Below are positions 35,882 to 43,651 of a DNA stretch of 64,000 bases, in pieces. The notes under the pieces are model-generated. The model made no database searches. It had not been told where the DNA came from and worked only from the letters and a program-made list of their open reading frames with translations. The stretch is from Sphaerisporangium melleum. Its GTDB lineage: Bacteria; Actinomycetota; Actinomycetes; Streptosporangiales; Streptosporangiaceae. The position numbers and the translations under genes are program-made. How positions within the stretch are numbered: the first letter of the stretch is position 1; the number at the start of each line of letters is the position of its first letter. Location: NCBI RefSeq assembly GCF_014646695.1, contig NZ_BMNT01000010.1, forward strand, positions 126,756 to 190,755. Direction: 5' to 3'.

Positions 35882-36996
35882 GACCGCGGCGCCACGGGGA
35901 GCTCGGCGTGGACGGTGAAGCCGCCCTCGTCGCGCGGTGCCGCCCGCAGGTGACCTCCGAGGGCGGTGACCCGTTCACGCATCCCGAGCAGCCCGACGCC
36001 GGGCGCCGGCGCGGCGTCCGGCGTGGCCCTGCCGTCGTCATCGACCCGGATGACCAGACAGTCCGGGCGATAGGCGATGTGGACCGACGCGGTGGTGGCG
36101 GCGGCGTGCCGGGCGACGTTGGTCAGCGACTCCTGCACGATGCGGTACGCCGTCCGGTCCACCGCGACCGGCACGTCGTCCCGGTGTCCCTCGATCGTCA
36201 GTTGCGCGTCCAGGCCGGTCGTCCGAGCTCGTCCCACCAGGTCCGGGACGTGGTCGAGCCCTCGTGGCGGGCTCGCTCCGTCGTCGCGCAGCGCTTCCAG
36301 GGTCGCCCGGAGTTCCCGTGCCGCCTCCCGCCCGGCCTCCCGGATCACCAGCAGGGCGTCCGGCACCTGCTCCCCCCGCTTGCGGGCCAGGTGGACGGCG
36401 ACCTCGGCCTGCACCTTGATGACGGAAATCTGGTGGGTGAGCGAATCGTGCAGCTCCCGCGCGATGTGCAACCGCTCCTCGTCGGCACGGCGCCGCGCGG
36501 TCTCCTCCCGGGTGCGTTCGGCCTCGTCCGCCCGGCGCTCGGCCTGCCGCAGCGCTTCACCGGCCGCGCCGGCGGCGACCAGCCAGGCCAGCGGGAGGAC
36601 GTCCCGGCCGAGCATGAGCGCCTCACCCACGGACCGGTTCTGGGACGCGGCCATGAGCGCGAGCGGAACAGCCACCAGCATGATCACCGAACCCGCGATC
36701 GCGACGACGCGCCGTCCCGCCCGTACCACCGCGTACACCGCGAACAGATAGGCGACGGCGGGCACGTCGAAACCGAGGGTCTGGTACCCCAGGACGCACC
36801 CGCCGGTCACGGCCAGCACGGTGACCGGGGCCCTGCGGTGCGCCGCCAGCGACAGACCGCCGGTCACCAGCAACGCGTAGCCCAGCGGGCCGAAAGCCGT
36901 GGGGGCCTGGTGCCTGGACAGCCAGGTGACCAGCAGGATCGCCGCCACGCCCGCGGCGACCGCACCGTCTGTCAGGCCGATCCGCCCGCTGCCCAT
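35878..36996 (-). CDS. Sensor histidine kinase (HPK7/NarX-like), partner of the downstream regulator
   Basis: A 372-residue membrane kinase. Residues about 10-160 hold about five hydrophobic segments with almost no extracytoplasmic domain. The dimerisation/phospho-acceptor motif is IARELHDSLTHQIS, and the ATPase has YRIVQESLTNVARHA (N box), DDDGRA and GVGLLGMRERV (G boxes). This type usually senses membrane or cell-envelope signals. A -10-like TAGGGT ends 6 nt before ATG 36996. Confidence 0.92.
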   Translation of the reverse strand: MGSGRIGLTDGAVAAGVAAILLVTWLSRHQAPTAFGPLGYALLVTGGLSLAAHRRAPVTVLAVTGGCVLGYQTLGFDVPAVAYLFAVYAVVRAGRRVVAIAGSVIMLVAVPLALMAASQNRSVGEALMLGRDVLPLAWLVAAGAAGEALRQAERRADEAERTREETARRRADEERLHIARELHDSLTHQISVIKVQAEVAVHLARKRGEQVPDALLVIREAGREAARELRATLEALRDDGASPPRGLDHVPDLVGRARTTGLDAQLTIEGHRDDVPVAVDRTAYRIVQESLTNVARHAAATTASVHIAYRPDCLVIRVDDDGRATPDAAPAPGVGLLGMRERVTALGGHLRAAPRDEGGFTVHAELPVAPRS

Positions 36997-37008
36997 GGGT
37001 GCACCCTA
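36997..37008 (-). promoter_or_regulatory. -10 hexamer of a probable leaderless promoter (two-component operon)
   Basis: On the minus strand TAGGGT (37008-37003) then 6 nt then ATG 36996, with no Shine-Dalgarno. Confidence 0.5.
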
Positions 37009-37210
37009 GCCGGAGACCCGCGCGGGCGACTCCTGCGTACCGACGAGGGACCGCCTACCGCACACGCGGTACTTTCCCGGTTTCTGCGCCATGCGCGGTA
37101 GCCGGCTACGGCTGGGGCGGCAGCGCGAATCGCCCGCGCCGGCACGACGACTCCAGGTGGGGCCGGCGGAGATGATCGGGCGGATCCGACCGTAGGAAAT
37201 GGAGCGCCTC

Positions 37211-37618
37211 ATGCCCCTCCGTCGTCACCTGCTCAGCGCCGCCTCCTCCGCCCTGCCCGGAGGGTTCGCGCACATCCTGGCTCAGCCGGCCCCGGTCAGC
37301 GCCTCCACCTTGACCACCGGGCGTCTGTGGTCCCTGGTGGCCGCGCTGCTCGGACTGGCCGGCGTGGTCATCGGCGGGCTGGCCCTCGCCCGCGCCTCCG
37401 GTCGCATCGGCGCCGGCACCGGCAGAAGGGGGGCCTTCGTGGCCCTGGGTACGGGACTGGCCGGCGCGGTCATCGGCGGGCTGGTCGTGGCCGCCGCCAA
37501 GGGTGGGCCGGGCACCGGCTACGGAATCGTCGGCGGCTACCTGGCCGTGGTGGTCGGGCTGGTCGCCCTGCTCCTCGGCGCGCTGGCCCTGACCCGCTCC
37601 CGCCGTACCTCCGTCTGA
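37211..37618 (+). CDS. Small membrane protein (DUF6223-like)
   Basis: A 135-residue protein. After a possible signal or first helix there are three glycine-rich hydrophobic segments (LWSLVAALLGLAGVVIGGLAL, FVALGTGLAGAVIGGLVVA, GIVGGYLAVVVGLVALLLGALAL), with repeated GLAG-VIGGL motifs suggesting an internal duplication. I recall this pattern as DUF6223. The start ATG 37211 has TGGAG 6 nt upstream; ATG 37199 in frame is less likely. Function unknown. Confidence 0.65.
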   Translation: MPLRRHLLSAASSALPGGFAHILAQPAPVSASTLTTGRLWSLVAALLGLAGVVIGGLALARASGRIGAGTGRRGAFVALGTGLAGAVIGGLVVAAAKGGPGTGYGIVGGYLAVVVGLVALLLGALALTRSRRTSV

Positions 37619-37648
37619 CCGCCGTCCGGCGCCACCCCCGCACGCCAG

Positions 37649-37714
37649 GGGCGGCCATCGCGCCCGGTCTCGCCGTTCCCGGCGGACCCGGGAAGGAGCA
37701 CGCGATGGCCGCCC
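37649..37714. terminator. Long structured inverted repeat between convergent genes
   Basis: A perfect 14-bp repeat, GGGCGGCCATCGCG at 37649-37662 and its complement at 37701-37714, encloses 38 nt that can themselves pair (CGCCG-TTCC-CGGCG and CCCGG/CCGGG). It sits between convergent genes and may terminate both, but it is larger than the other terminators here. Confidence 0.5.
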
Positions 37715-37755
37715 GCAGGTCACCGGTGGAGATTCCCGCCCCCTCGGCCGGTGGC

Positions 37756-38217
37756 TCAGGAGATCCTGGAGGACTCCATGATCCAGTTGGTCTCCCAGGT
37801 CCGCCCGCCGTCGTAGGAGAACGCCTGCTCCCAGCGGGCCGACGTCTCGGTGATCTCCGACCAGACGAACCGGACCCGGATCGGCACGCCGTCGTCGGCG
37901 TCGTCGGCGTAGAAGGTGCCCACCCCGCCCTCGAACCCGCCGACCACCGGCACCGGGTCAAGGCCGCGCGTGCTGTTCAGCCAGTACAGCGACCACTCCT
38001 CCCGGGCGGCGTCGTAGACCCGGACCGTGGCCCCGTCGAAATCCCGGTCCGGAAAGGTGATCTCATCGAAGTTGCCCGCTCCACCCCAGAAGCTCCGCGC
38101 GACGGAGCGGCCGGGGAACTCCTCCCACTCGGTGCATCCGGCGTTGCGCTTCACCAGCCGCCGGTTGGCCACCTCCCAGGTGCCCACGTAGAACCCGAAG
38201 TCGCCGGCGCCGGTCAC
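37756..38217 (-). CDS. DUF1579-like lipocalin-type protein
   Basis: A 153-residue protein beginning DFGFYVGTWEVANRRLV, with NFDEITFPDRDFDGATVRVYD, WSLYWLNSTRG and RWEQAFSYDGGRTWETNWIM. This matches the beta-barrel DUF1579-like family, thought to bind small ligands; no enzyme activity is known. GTG 38217 overlaps the upstream stop by 4 nt (GTGA), so it is co-expressed with 38214-38687 and presumably under the WYL-type regulator next door. Confidence 0.75.
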   Translation of the reverse strand: MTGAGDFGFYVGTWEVANRRLVKRNAGCTEWEEFPGRSVARSFWGGAGNFDEITFPDRDFDGATVRVYDAAREEWSLYWLNSTRGLDPVPVVGGFEGGVGTFYADDADDGVPIRVRFVWSEITETSARWEQAFSYDGGRTWETNWIMESSRIS

Positions 38218-38687
38218 CGTCCCACCAGCCCTTCCGGACGCTGGTCGGCGAGGTAGCCGTCCAGGTCGGGGACGTCCTTGACGAACATGTGCCGCACCCA
38301 GGCGGCCCGCTCGTACTCCAGGGAGGGCAGCTCCCACACGCAGCCCATCCAGCGCCGCGGCTCGGTCACGAAGTTCGCCGGGTCCTCGTCGGGGCATCCG
38401 GCCGCGGGCTGCCCGGCCGCCGCGACGTGCACCTCGACCACGTTGTCCCACACCCAGGTGAAGGCCAGCAGGTAGGCGCCGGTGTCCCCGCCCCTGTGGA
38501 GGACGATCCAGCCCGCCGGTGCGTCGTCCGCGGGTGCCGGCACCAGGTGCGGCAGGTAGTCGTAGGCCGCCTTCTCGACCTCGGGTTCGATCGGCCGCTC
38601 GGGCCGCTCGACGTGGTACCGCTTGTACGGGCGGCCGCCCACCACCAAGGGCGCGAGCGGCCGCATTGTCTTCTCCAGAAACGCCAT
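38214..38687 (-). CDS. Hypothetical protein, first gene of the WYL-regulator-linked operon
   Basis: A 157-residue soluble protein with YDYLPHLVPAPADDAPAGWIVLHRGGDTGAYLLAFTWVWDN and ends with YERAAWVRHMFVKDVPDLDGYLADQ. I do not recognise the family. The start ATG 38687 is preceded on the minus strand by TACCGT and a 6-nt gap, a leaderless arrangement. It is divergent from the WYL regulator across a 45-bp gap holding one perfect operator. Confidence 0.65.
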   Translation of the reverse strand: MAFLEKTMRPLAPLVVGGRPYKRYHVERPERPIEPEVEKAAYDYLPHLVPAPADDAPAGWIVLHRGGDTGAYLLAFTWVWDNVVEVHVAAAGQPAAGCPDEDPANFVTEPRRWMGCVWELPSLEYERAAWVRHMFVKDVPDLDGYLADQRPEGLVGR

Positions 38688-38693
38688 GAGGGG

Positions 38694-38699
38694 ACGGTA
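38694..38699 (-). promoter_or_regulatory. -10 hexamer before the operon at 38687
   Basis: TACCGT read on the minus strand, 6 nt before ATG 38687. The regulator's palindrome begins 12 bp upstream of it. Confidence 0.45.
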
Positions 38700-38710
38700 G
38701 AGGCGGTCCA

Positions 38711-38727
38711 CTGACACGTATTGTCAG
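38711..38727. promoter_or_regulatory. Palindromic operator between the WYL regulator and its divergent operon
   Basis: CTGACACGTATTGTCAG is a perfect 6-5-6 inverted repeat. It overlaps TATTGT (38719-38724), the -10-like hexamer 8 nt before GTG 38733, so a bound dimer would block the regulator's own promoter and probably the divergent one. Confidence 0.65.
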
Positions 38728-38732
38728 CAGAT

Positions 38733-39704
38733 GTGCGAGCTTCCCGGCTTCTGGCCATCCTGCTGCTGCTCCAGTCCCGTGGCCGCATGACCGCGCGCCA
38801 GCTCGCCGACGAGCTGGAGGTCAGCGTCCGCACCGTCTACCGGGACGTGGAGTCGCTGCACACGGCCGGCATCCCGATGTACGGCGACGCCGGGCACCGG
38901 GGCGGCTACCGGCTGCTGGACGGGTTCCGCACCCGCCTCACCGGACTGACCGGCCAGGAGGCCGAGGCACTGTTCCTGGCGGGTCTGCCGGGACCGGCCG
39001 CCGAGCTGGGCCTGGGCGCGCTCGCCGCCGCGGCCGAACGCAAGATCGAGGCCGCGCTGCCCGCCGAACTGCGTGCGAGCGCCCGCCGCATCCGGGAGCA
39101 CTTCCACCTCGACGCGCCCGGCTGGTACCACGACGGGGACCAGGTGCCCCGCCTGCCGGAGGTGGCGGGCGCCGTGTGGAACCGGCGGGTCATCCGCGTC
39201 CTGTACCGCCGGTGGGCCGAACCGTCCGAGGTCGAGCGGACGCTGCAGCCGTACGGGCTCGTCCTGAAGGCCGGCAAGTGGTACCTGGTGGCCCGGTGCG
39301 ACGGCACGCTGCGGACCTACCGCGTCAACCAGATCCTCCACCTGGAGGTGACGGGCGAGGCGTTCACCCGGCCGGACGACTTCGACCTCGCCGGCCACTG
39401 GCGGGAGCACCTGGCGGACTTCCGTTCCCGGCTCTTCCAGGGCCACGCCGTCATCCGTCTCTCCCCGGCGGGCCGGGAGCGGCTGACCGACACGATGAGC
39501 TCGGCCGTCGCCGACGCCGTGGCCGAGACCGCGGGCCCGCCCGACGACCAGGGCTGGATCACCGCGACCGTCCCCATCGAGTCCCTGACCCACGCGCACG
39601 GCGAGTTCCTCAAACTCGGCGCCGAGGTCGTCGTCCTCGATCCCCCCGAACTGCGCCACCGCCTCACCCGGACCGCCCACGCCCTCGCGGCGCTCTACCC
39701 GTGA
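38733..39704 (+). CDS. YafY-type transcriptional regulator (HTH_11 + WYL domain)
   Basis: A 323-residue regulator. Residues about 2-60 form a winged helix ([25 protein letters not shown]). The WYL domain follows from about 135 ([37 protein letters not shown]) with a C-terminal extension domain. The WYL part senses an unidentified ligand. The start is placed at GTG 38733 because TATTGT lies 8 nt upstream; an in-frame TTG at 38721 would overlap that hexamer. A perfect palindrome in the promoter suggests autorepression and control of the divergent DUF1579-like operon. Confidence 0.88.
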   Translation: MRASRLLAILLLLQSRGRMTARQLADELEVSVRTVYRDVESLHTAGIPMYGDAGHRGGYRLLDGFRTRLTGLTGQEAEALFLAGLPGPAAELGLGALAAAAERKIEAALPAELRASARRIREHFHLDAPGWYHDGDQVPRLPEVAGAVWNRRVIRVLYRRWAEPSEVERTLQPYGLVLKAGKWYLVARCDGTLRTYRVNQILHLEVTGEAFTRPDDFDLAGHWREHLADFRSRLFQGHAVIRLSPAGRERLTDTMSSAVADAVAETAGPPDDQGWITATVPIESLTHAHGEFLKLGAEVVVLDPPELRHRLTRTAHALAALYP

Positions 39705-39858
39705 GACCCGCCCGAGATCCCACCGATCGCCCCCGTCCGCACCGCGCGGACCGCCCGTTGAACGCCTGGCACGAACGTCCGTCGGATACGCGGCCGATAC
39801 CTGGTCGAGCGCCCGCGGATACGCGGCGGCGGCGGGGTCGACGCACGGGCCGCGCAGG

Positions 39859-41382
39859 ATGGCCGTCATGTTCTCCTTCCGAATCAGCAAGAGGCCTGCG
39901 GCGCTGGTCACCGCGGCGATGGTGCTGGCCGCCTGCGGTGGCACGACCCCTGCGGCCGGATCATCAGTGTCCGCCACGCCTGGCGCGCGTGGTGTGGGCG
40001 ACCCGCTTTTCGCGTACCTGGGCAACGGCGGCTACGACGTCGGCTCCTATGACGTGAGCTACGACTATCGGAGCGGCACCACCAAGATGGACGCGTCCGT
40101 GCGGATCGCGGCGACCACGACGCAGGCCCTGTCCGAGTTCAGCCTGGACGCCGCGGTGGAAAGAGTCGACCGGGTCACCGTGGACGGCCGCGCCGCCCGC
40201 TTCCGCGTCTCGGGGCAGAAGCTGCTGATCACGCCGGCACGCGAACTGCCGCGGGGGCGACGCTTCCGCGTGGCCGTCTCGTTCCGCGTCGACCGTACCG
40301 CCAACCCCCAGTCACCCGCCTTCCCCTCGGACGAGAAGCCGCACCGCGCCGCCTGGGTCGCCCAGAAGGACGGCTTCGCGCTCTTGGGACAGCCGGACCG
40401 GACTCACCTGTTCTTCCCCTGCAACGATCACCCCAGCGACAAGGCGAAGGTCACCTTCCGCATCACCACCCCGAAGGGCCTGCGAGCGGTCGCCAACGGG
40501 ACGCTCCGCTCACGCCACGAGAAAGCGGGACGCGTCACCTACGTCTTCGCCACCCGCGACCCCATCCCGACCCACGTCGTGCAGGCCGCCGTCGGCCACT
40601 TCACCGCGTTCCAGGCCAAGGGGCCCCGTGGCCTGCCGCTGCGCAGTTACGTGGCCACCGCGCAGGCCGCCAAGGCGCGCCCCTTCGTCGAGGGCATCGC
40701 CGAGCAGGTCGTCTGGATGGAGAAGCAGGTCGGCCCGTACCCCTTCGAGACCTACGGCGTGCTCGGCATGCCCGACGGCTACGAGGGCGTCGCGCTGGAG
40801 GCCGCGACCATCTCGACCTACGCCGCGGAAAGCCTGACCGGGACCGACGAGCAGGGCCACGTGACCCAGGAAGAGGTCCAGAACGACAAGGTCACCATGA
40901 TGCACGAGCTGGCCCACCAGTACTTCGGCGACGCGGTCGCGGTCCGCGACTGGAACCAGATGTGGATCAGCGAGGGGCACGCCGAGTTCTACCAGGTCCT
41001 GTACGCCGTGGAGCAGGGCTGGCGCGACCTGGACGACCCCGCGCGCGGGCTGCGCGCCCGCTACGACTTCGACGGGGACAAGCGCGTCGAGTCAGGTCCG
41101 CCGGGGAACATGAAGCATGCGCGGGACGTGCTCGTCGGCACTAACACCGCCGGCCTGCTGATGCTGTTCGGCCTGCGGGAACTGGTCGGCCCCGACACCT
41201 TCCGCCGGATCGAGAAGACCTTCTTCGCCGAGTACCGCGGACGCTCGGCGAGCACCCCGGACTACATCAAGGTCGCCAACCGGGTGAGCGGCAAGGACCT
41301 GACCCGCTACATCAACGGCTGGATTTACGACGCGACCACCCCGCCGATGCCGGGCCACCCGGACTGGCGGCCGAGAGGATGA
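39859..41382 (+). CDS. M1-family zinc metallopeptidase, lipoprotein
   Basis: A 507-residue exported peptidase. The signal region ends LAACGG, a clear lipobox. The fold follows the M1 aminopeptidase type: beta-domain with FPCNDHPSDKAKVTF, GMPDGYEGVALEAATIS in place of the usual GAMEN-type motif, and the zinc site HELAHQYFGD with the third ligand glutamate 18 residues on in WISEGHAEFY. The C-terminal alpha domain of classic M1 enzymes is missing, so this is the short form. ATG 39859 or ATG 39868. It stands alone on the plus strand. Confidence 0.88.
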   Translation: MAVMFSFRISKRPAALVTAAMVLAACGGTTPAAGSSVSATPGARGVGDPLFAYLGNGGYDVGSYDVSYDYRSGTTKMDASVRIAATTTQALSEFSLDAAVERVDRVTVDGRAARFRVSGQKLLITPARELPRGRRFRVAVSFRVDRTANPQSPAFPSDEKPHRAAWVAQKDGFALLGQPDRTHLFFPCNDHPSDKAKVTFRITTPKGLRAVANGTLRSRHEKAGRVTYVFATRDPIPTHVVQAAVGHFTAFQAKGPRGLPLRSYVATAQAAKARPFVEGIAEQVVWMEKQVGPYPFETYGVLGMPDGYEGVALEAATISTYAAESLTGTDEQGHVTQEEVQNDKVTMMHELAHQYFGDAVAVRDWNQMWISEGHAEFYQVLYAVEQGWRDLDDPARGLRARYDFDGDKRVESGPPGNMKHARDVLVGTNTAGLLMLFGLRELVGPDTFRRIEKTFFAEYRGRSASTPDYIKVANRVSGKDLTRYINGWIYDATTPPMPGHPDWRPRG

Positions 41383-41480
41383 CAGCGGTCGCACGACCGG
41401 TGGCGACCGGCACGAGGACCGGCTCATACGAGGGTGGGGCCGGACGGGACGCGGGCCGTCGCCGGGATGGACGGCCGTGG

Positions 41481-41622
41481 TCAGATGACAGGGTCGTGAG
41501 AGCGGGAGGGCTGGGTCTGGAGACGCCATAGGGCGCCGCAGCAGCCGAGGATGAGGAACATCACGTTCGTGATAATCGGGAAGCCGAAGGTGCCGAAGCC
41601 GAAGATGGCGACGGCCACCGAG
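41481..41622 (-). pseudogene. Fragment of an O-antigen polymerase/ligase gene (C-terminal end only)
   Basis: About 46 codons that match the C-terminus of the intact polymerase at 43652, read on the same strand: SVAVAIFGFGTF, then a 3-codon gap relative to the intact copy, then FP-ITNVMFLILGCCGALWRLQTQ and a different tail PSRSHDPVI before its own stop. The upstream 400 codons are gone; the homology ends abruptly at about 41622, where sequence of a phosphonate-transporter ATPase begins. It is a relic rather than a gene. Confidence 0.85.
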
Positions 41623-41890
41623 CCAGCGGGCCGGCATCCTGCTCGCCGATGAACCCGTCGCCGCCCTCGACCCCGCGGCCGCCGACCAGGTGCTGGAACT
41701 GCTGGCCGAACTCACCCGCGACCAGGGCCTGGCGGTGGCCGCGGTACTCCACCAACCGGACCTGGCCCGGCGGTACGCCGACCGGGTCGCCGGGATCCTG
41801 CACGGGCGGCTCGTTCTCGACACGCCGCCCGCCGGACTGTCCGACGCCGATCTCGCCGGCCTGTACGCCTCAGGGGAGACCACCCGATGA
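41623..41890 (+). pseudogene. phnC: Truncated phosphonate ABC transporter ATP-binding protein (C-terminal end)
   Basis: About 88 codons remain, starting inside the ABC domain just after the signature region: the Walker B/D-loop AGILLADEPVAALDP, then the H-loop VLHQPDLARRYADRV and GRLVLDTPPAGL. Walker A, Q-loop and the LSGGQ signature are absent, so it cannot bind and hydrolyse ATP alone. The stop overlaps the phnE start by 4 nt as in a normal operon. The broken end is fused to the polymerase fragment at about 41622. Confidence 0.85.
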
Positions 41891-42720
41891 CCACCGGCCC
41901 CGCTCCGACGTCCGGTGACGTGCCCGGCACCCGGCCGATCCCACCCCGGCGCCTGACACCTTCGGCGTTCGTTATCGCCGTCATCACCGCACTCGCGGCG
42001 CTGCACGCCCTCGCCTGGCGGGGCACCGACTTCTCCCCCATCGCGCTGGTTCAGGGCTGGCAGGGAATGGCGGACTTCGCGGGCGAAGCGCTCCCACCCG
42101 ACCTGTCGTGGAACGACGTGCTCCGCCCGGGGATCGAGGCGGCGCTCGTCACGCTCTACATCGGCCTGCTCGGCACGACGTTCTCGGTGCCGTTCGCGCT
42201 CGTACTGGCGGTGCTGGGCGCCCGGACGACCACCCCGAATCCGTGGGTCTACCAGGCGTCCCGGTCGCTGCTGTCGTTCCTGCGGGCGGTGCCGGACGTC
42301 GTCTTCGCGCTGATCTTCATCACGGCGGTCGGGCTCGGCCCGTTCGCGGGGGTGCTCGCGCTGATCTTCCACAACACCGGTGTCATGGGGAAGCTGTGGT
42401 CCGAGGCGATGGAGGAGACCGACCTCGGACCTCGGGACGCGCTGCGGACCAACGGCGCCACCGGCCTCCAGGTGGTGGCGCACGCGGTCCTGCCCGCCGT
42501 GGTGCCGCAGTTCGTCGGCCTTCTGCTGTACCGCTTCGACGTCAACGTGCGCTCGTCCCTGGTGCTCGGCCTCGTCGGCGCCGGGGGGATCGGCTTCCTG
42601 ATCAACCAGGCCATCAAGCTGTTCCGCTTCGACCAGATGCTCACCCACATCATGATCGTCCTGGTCCTCGTCGTCGCCGTGGACCTCCTGTCGGCCCGGA
42701 TCCGCCGCATGATCCGCTGA
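41887..42720 (+). CDS. phnE: Phosphonate ABC transporter permease (PhnE-like)
   Basis: A 277-residue inner-membrane permease with about six helices. LGTTFSVPFALVLAVLGAR, SFLRAVPDVVFALIFI and the EAA loop EAMEETDLGPRDALRTNGATG are typical of PhnE; the C-terminus has VNVRSSLVLGLVGAGGIGFL. It is intact in sequence, but its ATPase is truncated and no binding protein gene (phnD) is present, so transport is doubtful unless partners are supplied from elsewhere. Confidence 0.88.
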   Translation: MTTGPAPTSGDVPGTRPIPPRRLTPSAFVIAVITALAALHALAWRGTDFSPIALVQGWQGMADFAGEALPPDLSWNDVLRPGIEAALVTLYIGLLGTTFSVPFALVLAVLGARTTTPNPWVYQASRSLLSFLRAVPDVVFALIFITAVGLGPFAGVLALIFHNTGVMGKLWSEAMEETDLGPRDALRTNGATGLQVVAHAVLPAVVPQFVGLLLYRFDVNVRSSLVLGLVGAGGIGFLINQAIKLFRFDQMLTHIMIVLVLVVAVDLLSARIRRMIR

Positions 42721-42866
42721 CGGAGAGCACACGGGTGCGGTGCGGCCCGCGGGAACCGGCCGGCCCGGACACGATGACGCGCGTCTCCTCCACGTCGCCC
42801 GGTCGACGGCCGCGGGCCGACGCAGAACCTTCACATCGTGTCGACGGGATCCGAACCGCGCGTCTG

Positions 42867-42879
42867 TAGATTCCGGGCC
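42867..42879 (+). promoter_or_regulatory. -10 hexamer of a probable leaderless promoter (ferritin-like gene)
   Basis: TAGATT at 42867-42872, 7 nt, then GTG 42880; no Shine-Dalgarno. Confidence 0.55.
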
Positions 42880-43635
42880 GTGACCGTTGATACCGGTGCT
42901 TTCATCGACTTTCTACGTGACTTCGAAGGGGCCGCGCTGCTCCGGGGGACCTGGGGCGACCCGGACTGGAGCCAGGACGCACGGCTGGCGCCCGTCCTGG
43001 TGCGGAGCCTGCAACGGTTCCAGGTCGGGGAGAGCGGCGACGGCCGCGGCCTGATCGCCAAGGCCGACGCGGCGGGCGACCCGGTGTACGCGGAGGCGAT
43101 CCGCCTGTTCGTCGCGGAGGAACGCGGGCATGCCCGTCTGCTGGCCCGCCTGCTGGAGGCCGCGGGGGCGCCGACCATCACCGGGCACTGGAGCGACGCG
43201 GTGTTCGTCCGGCTGCGACGGCTCCTCGGCCTGCGGACCGAGCTGATGGTCCTGATGCTCGCCGAGGTGGTCGCGCTCGCGTACTACCGGGCGGTACGCG
43301 ACGGCGTCCGCGATCCGCTCGCCGCCGACGTGGCGGGCCGGATCCTGTCGGACGAGCTGCGCCACGTGCCCTTCCACTGCGCGCGGCTGCGGCGGTCGTT
43401 CGCCGGCGCCTCCCGGCCGTTCCGGGCGGTCGCCTCGGCTCTGTGGTGGGTGCTGCTGACCGGCGCGGTGACCGTGGTGCTGCTCGACCATGGGCAGGCC
43501 CTGCGGGGTCTCGGCGTATCCCCGGCCGGCTTCGCCCGCGAGGTCAAGGTGACCTTCCGCGCCGTCGTCGCCGATGTGATGTGGTCGGCCGGGCAACCGG
43601 CCGGCTCGGCGTCGGAGGCCCGGAGCGGACGGTGA
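42880..43635 (+). CDS. Ferritin-like di-iron protein with C-terminal membrane segment
   Basis: A 251-residue helical protein. Two E-x-x-H iron motifs are visible: EERGHARLL (about residue 75) and DELRHVPFHCARL (about residue 155), the pattern of a ferritin-like four-helix bundle. A hydrophobic helix (ALWWVLLTGAVTVVLLDHG) follows, so it may sit at the membrane like some fatty-acid or quinone-modifying di-iron enzymes; substrate unknown. The start GTG 42880 is chosen from the leaderless promoter. It lies between the transporter remnant and the polymerase gene and ends 16 bp from the convergent polymerase stop. Confidence 0.75.
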   Translation: MTVDTGAFIDFLRDFEGAALLRGTWGDPDWSQDARLAPVLVRSLQRFQVGESGDGRGLIAKADAAGDPVYAEAIRLFVAEERGHARLLARLLEAAGAPTITGHWSDAVFVRLRRLLGLRTELMVLMLAEVVALAYYRAVRDGVRDPLAADVAGRILSDELRHVPFHCARLRRSFAGASRPFRAVASALWWVLLTGAVTVVLLDHGQALRGLGVSPAGFAREVKVTFRAVVADVMWSAGQPAGSASEARSGR

Positions 43636-43651
43636 TCGATCTGACGGAAGG

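Noticed and set aside
37704-38256. Plus-strand small open frame starting MAARRSPVEIP with AAGGAG upstream
   Set aside because: The ribosome binding site looks good, but the frame runs antisense through the DUF1579-like gene and its translation has no conserved pattern; kept only as a note on the inverted repeat.
38721-38733. TTG 38721 as start of the WYL regulator
   Set aside because: It lies within the -10-like TATTGT; GTG 38733 is 8 nt downstream of that hexamer and preserves the helix-turn-helix.
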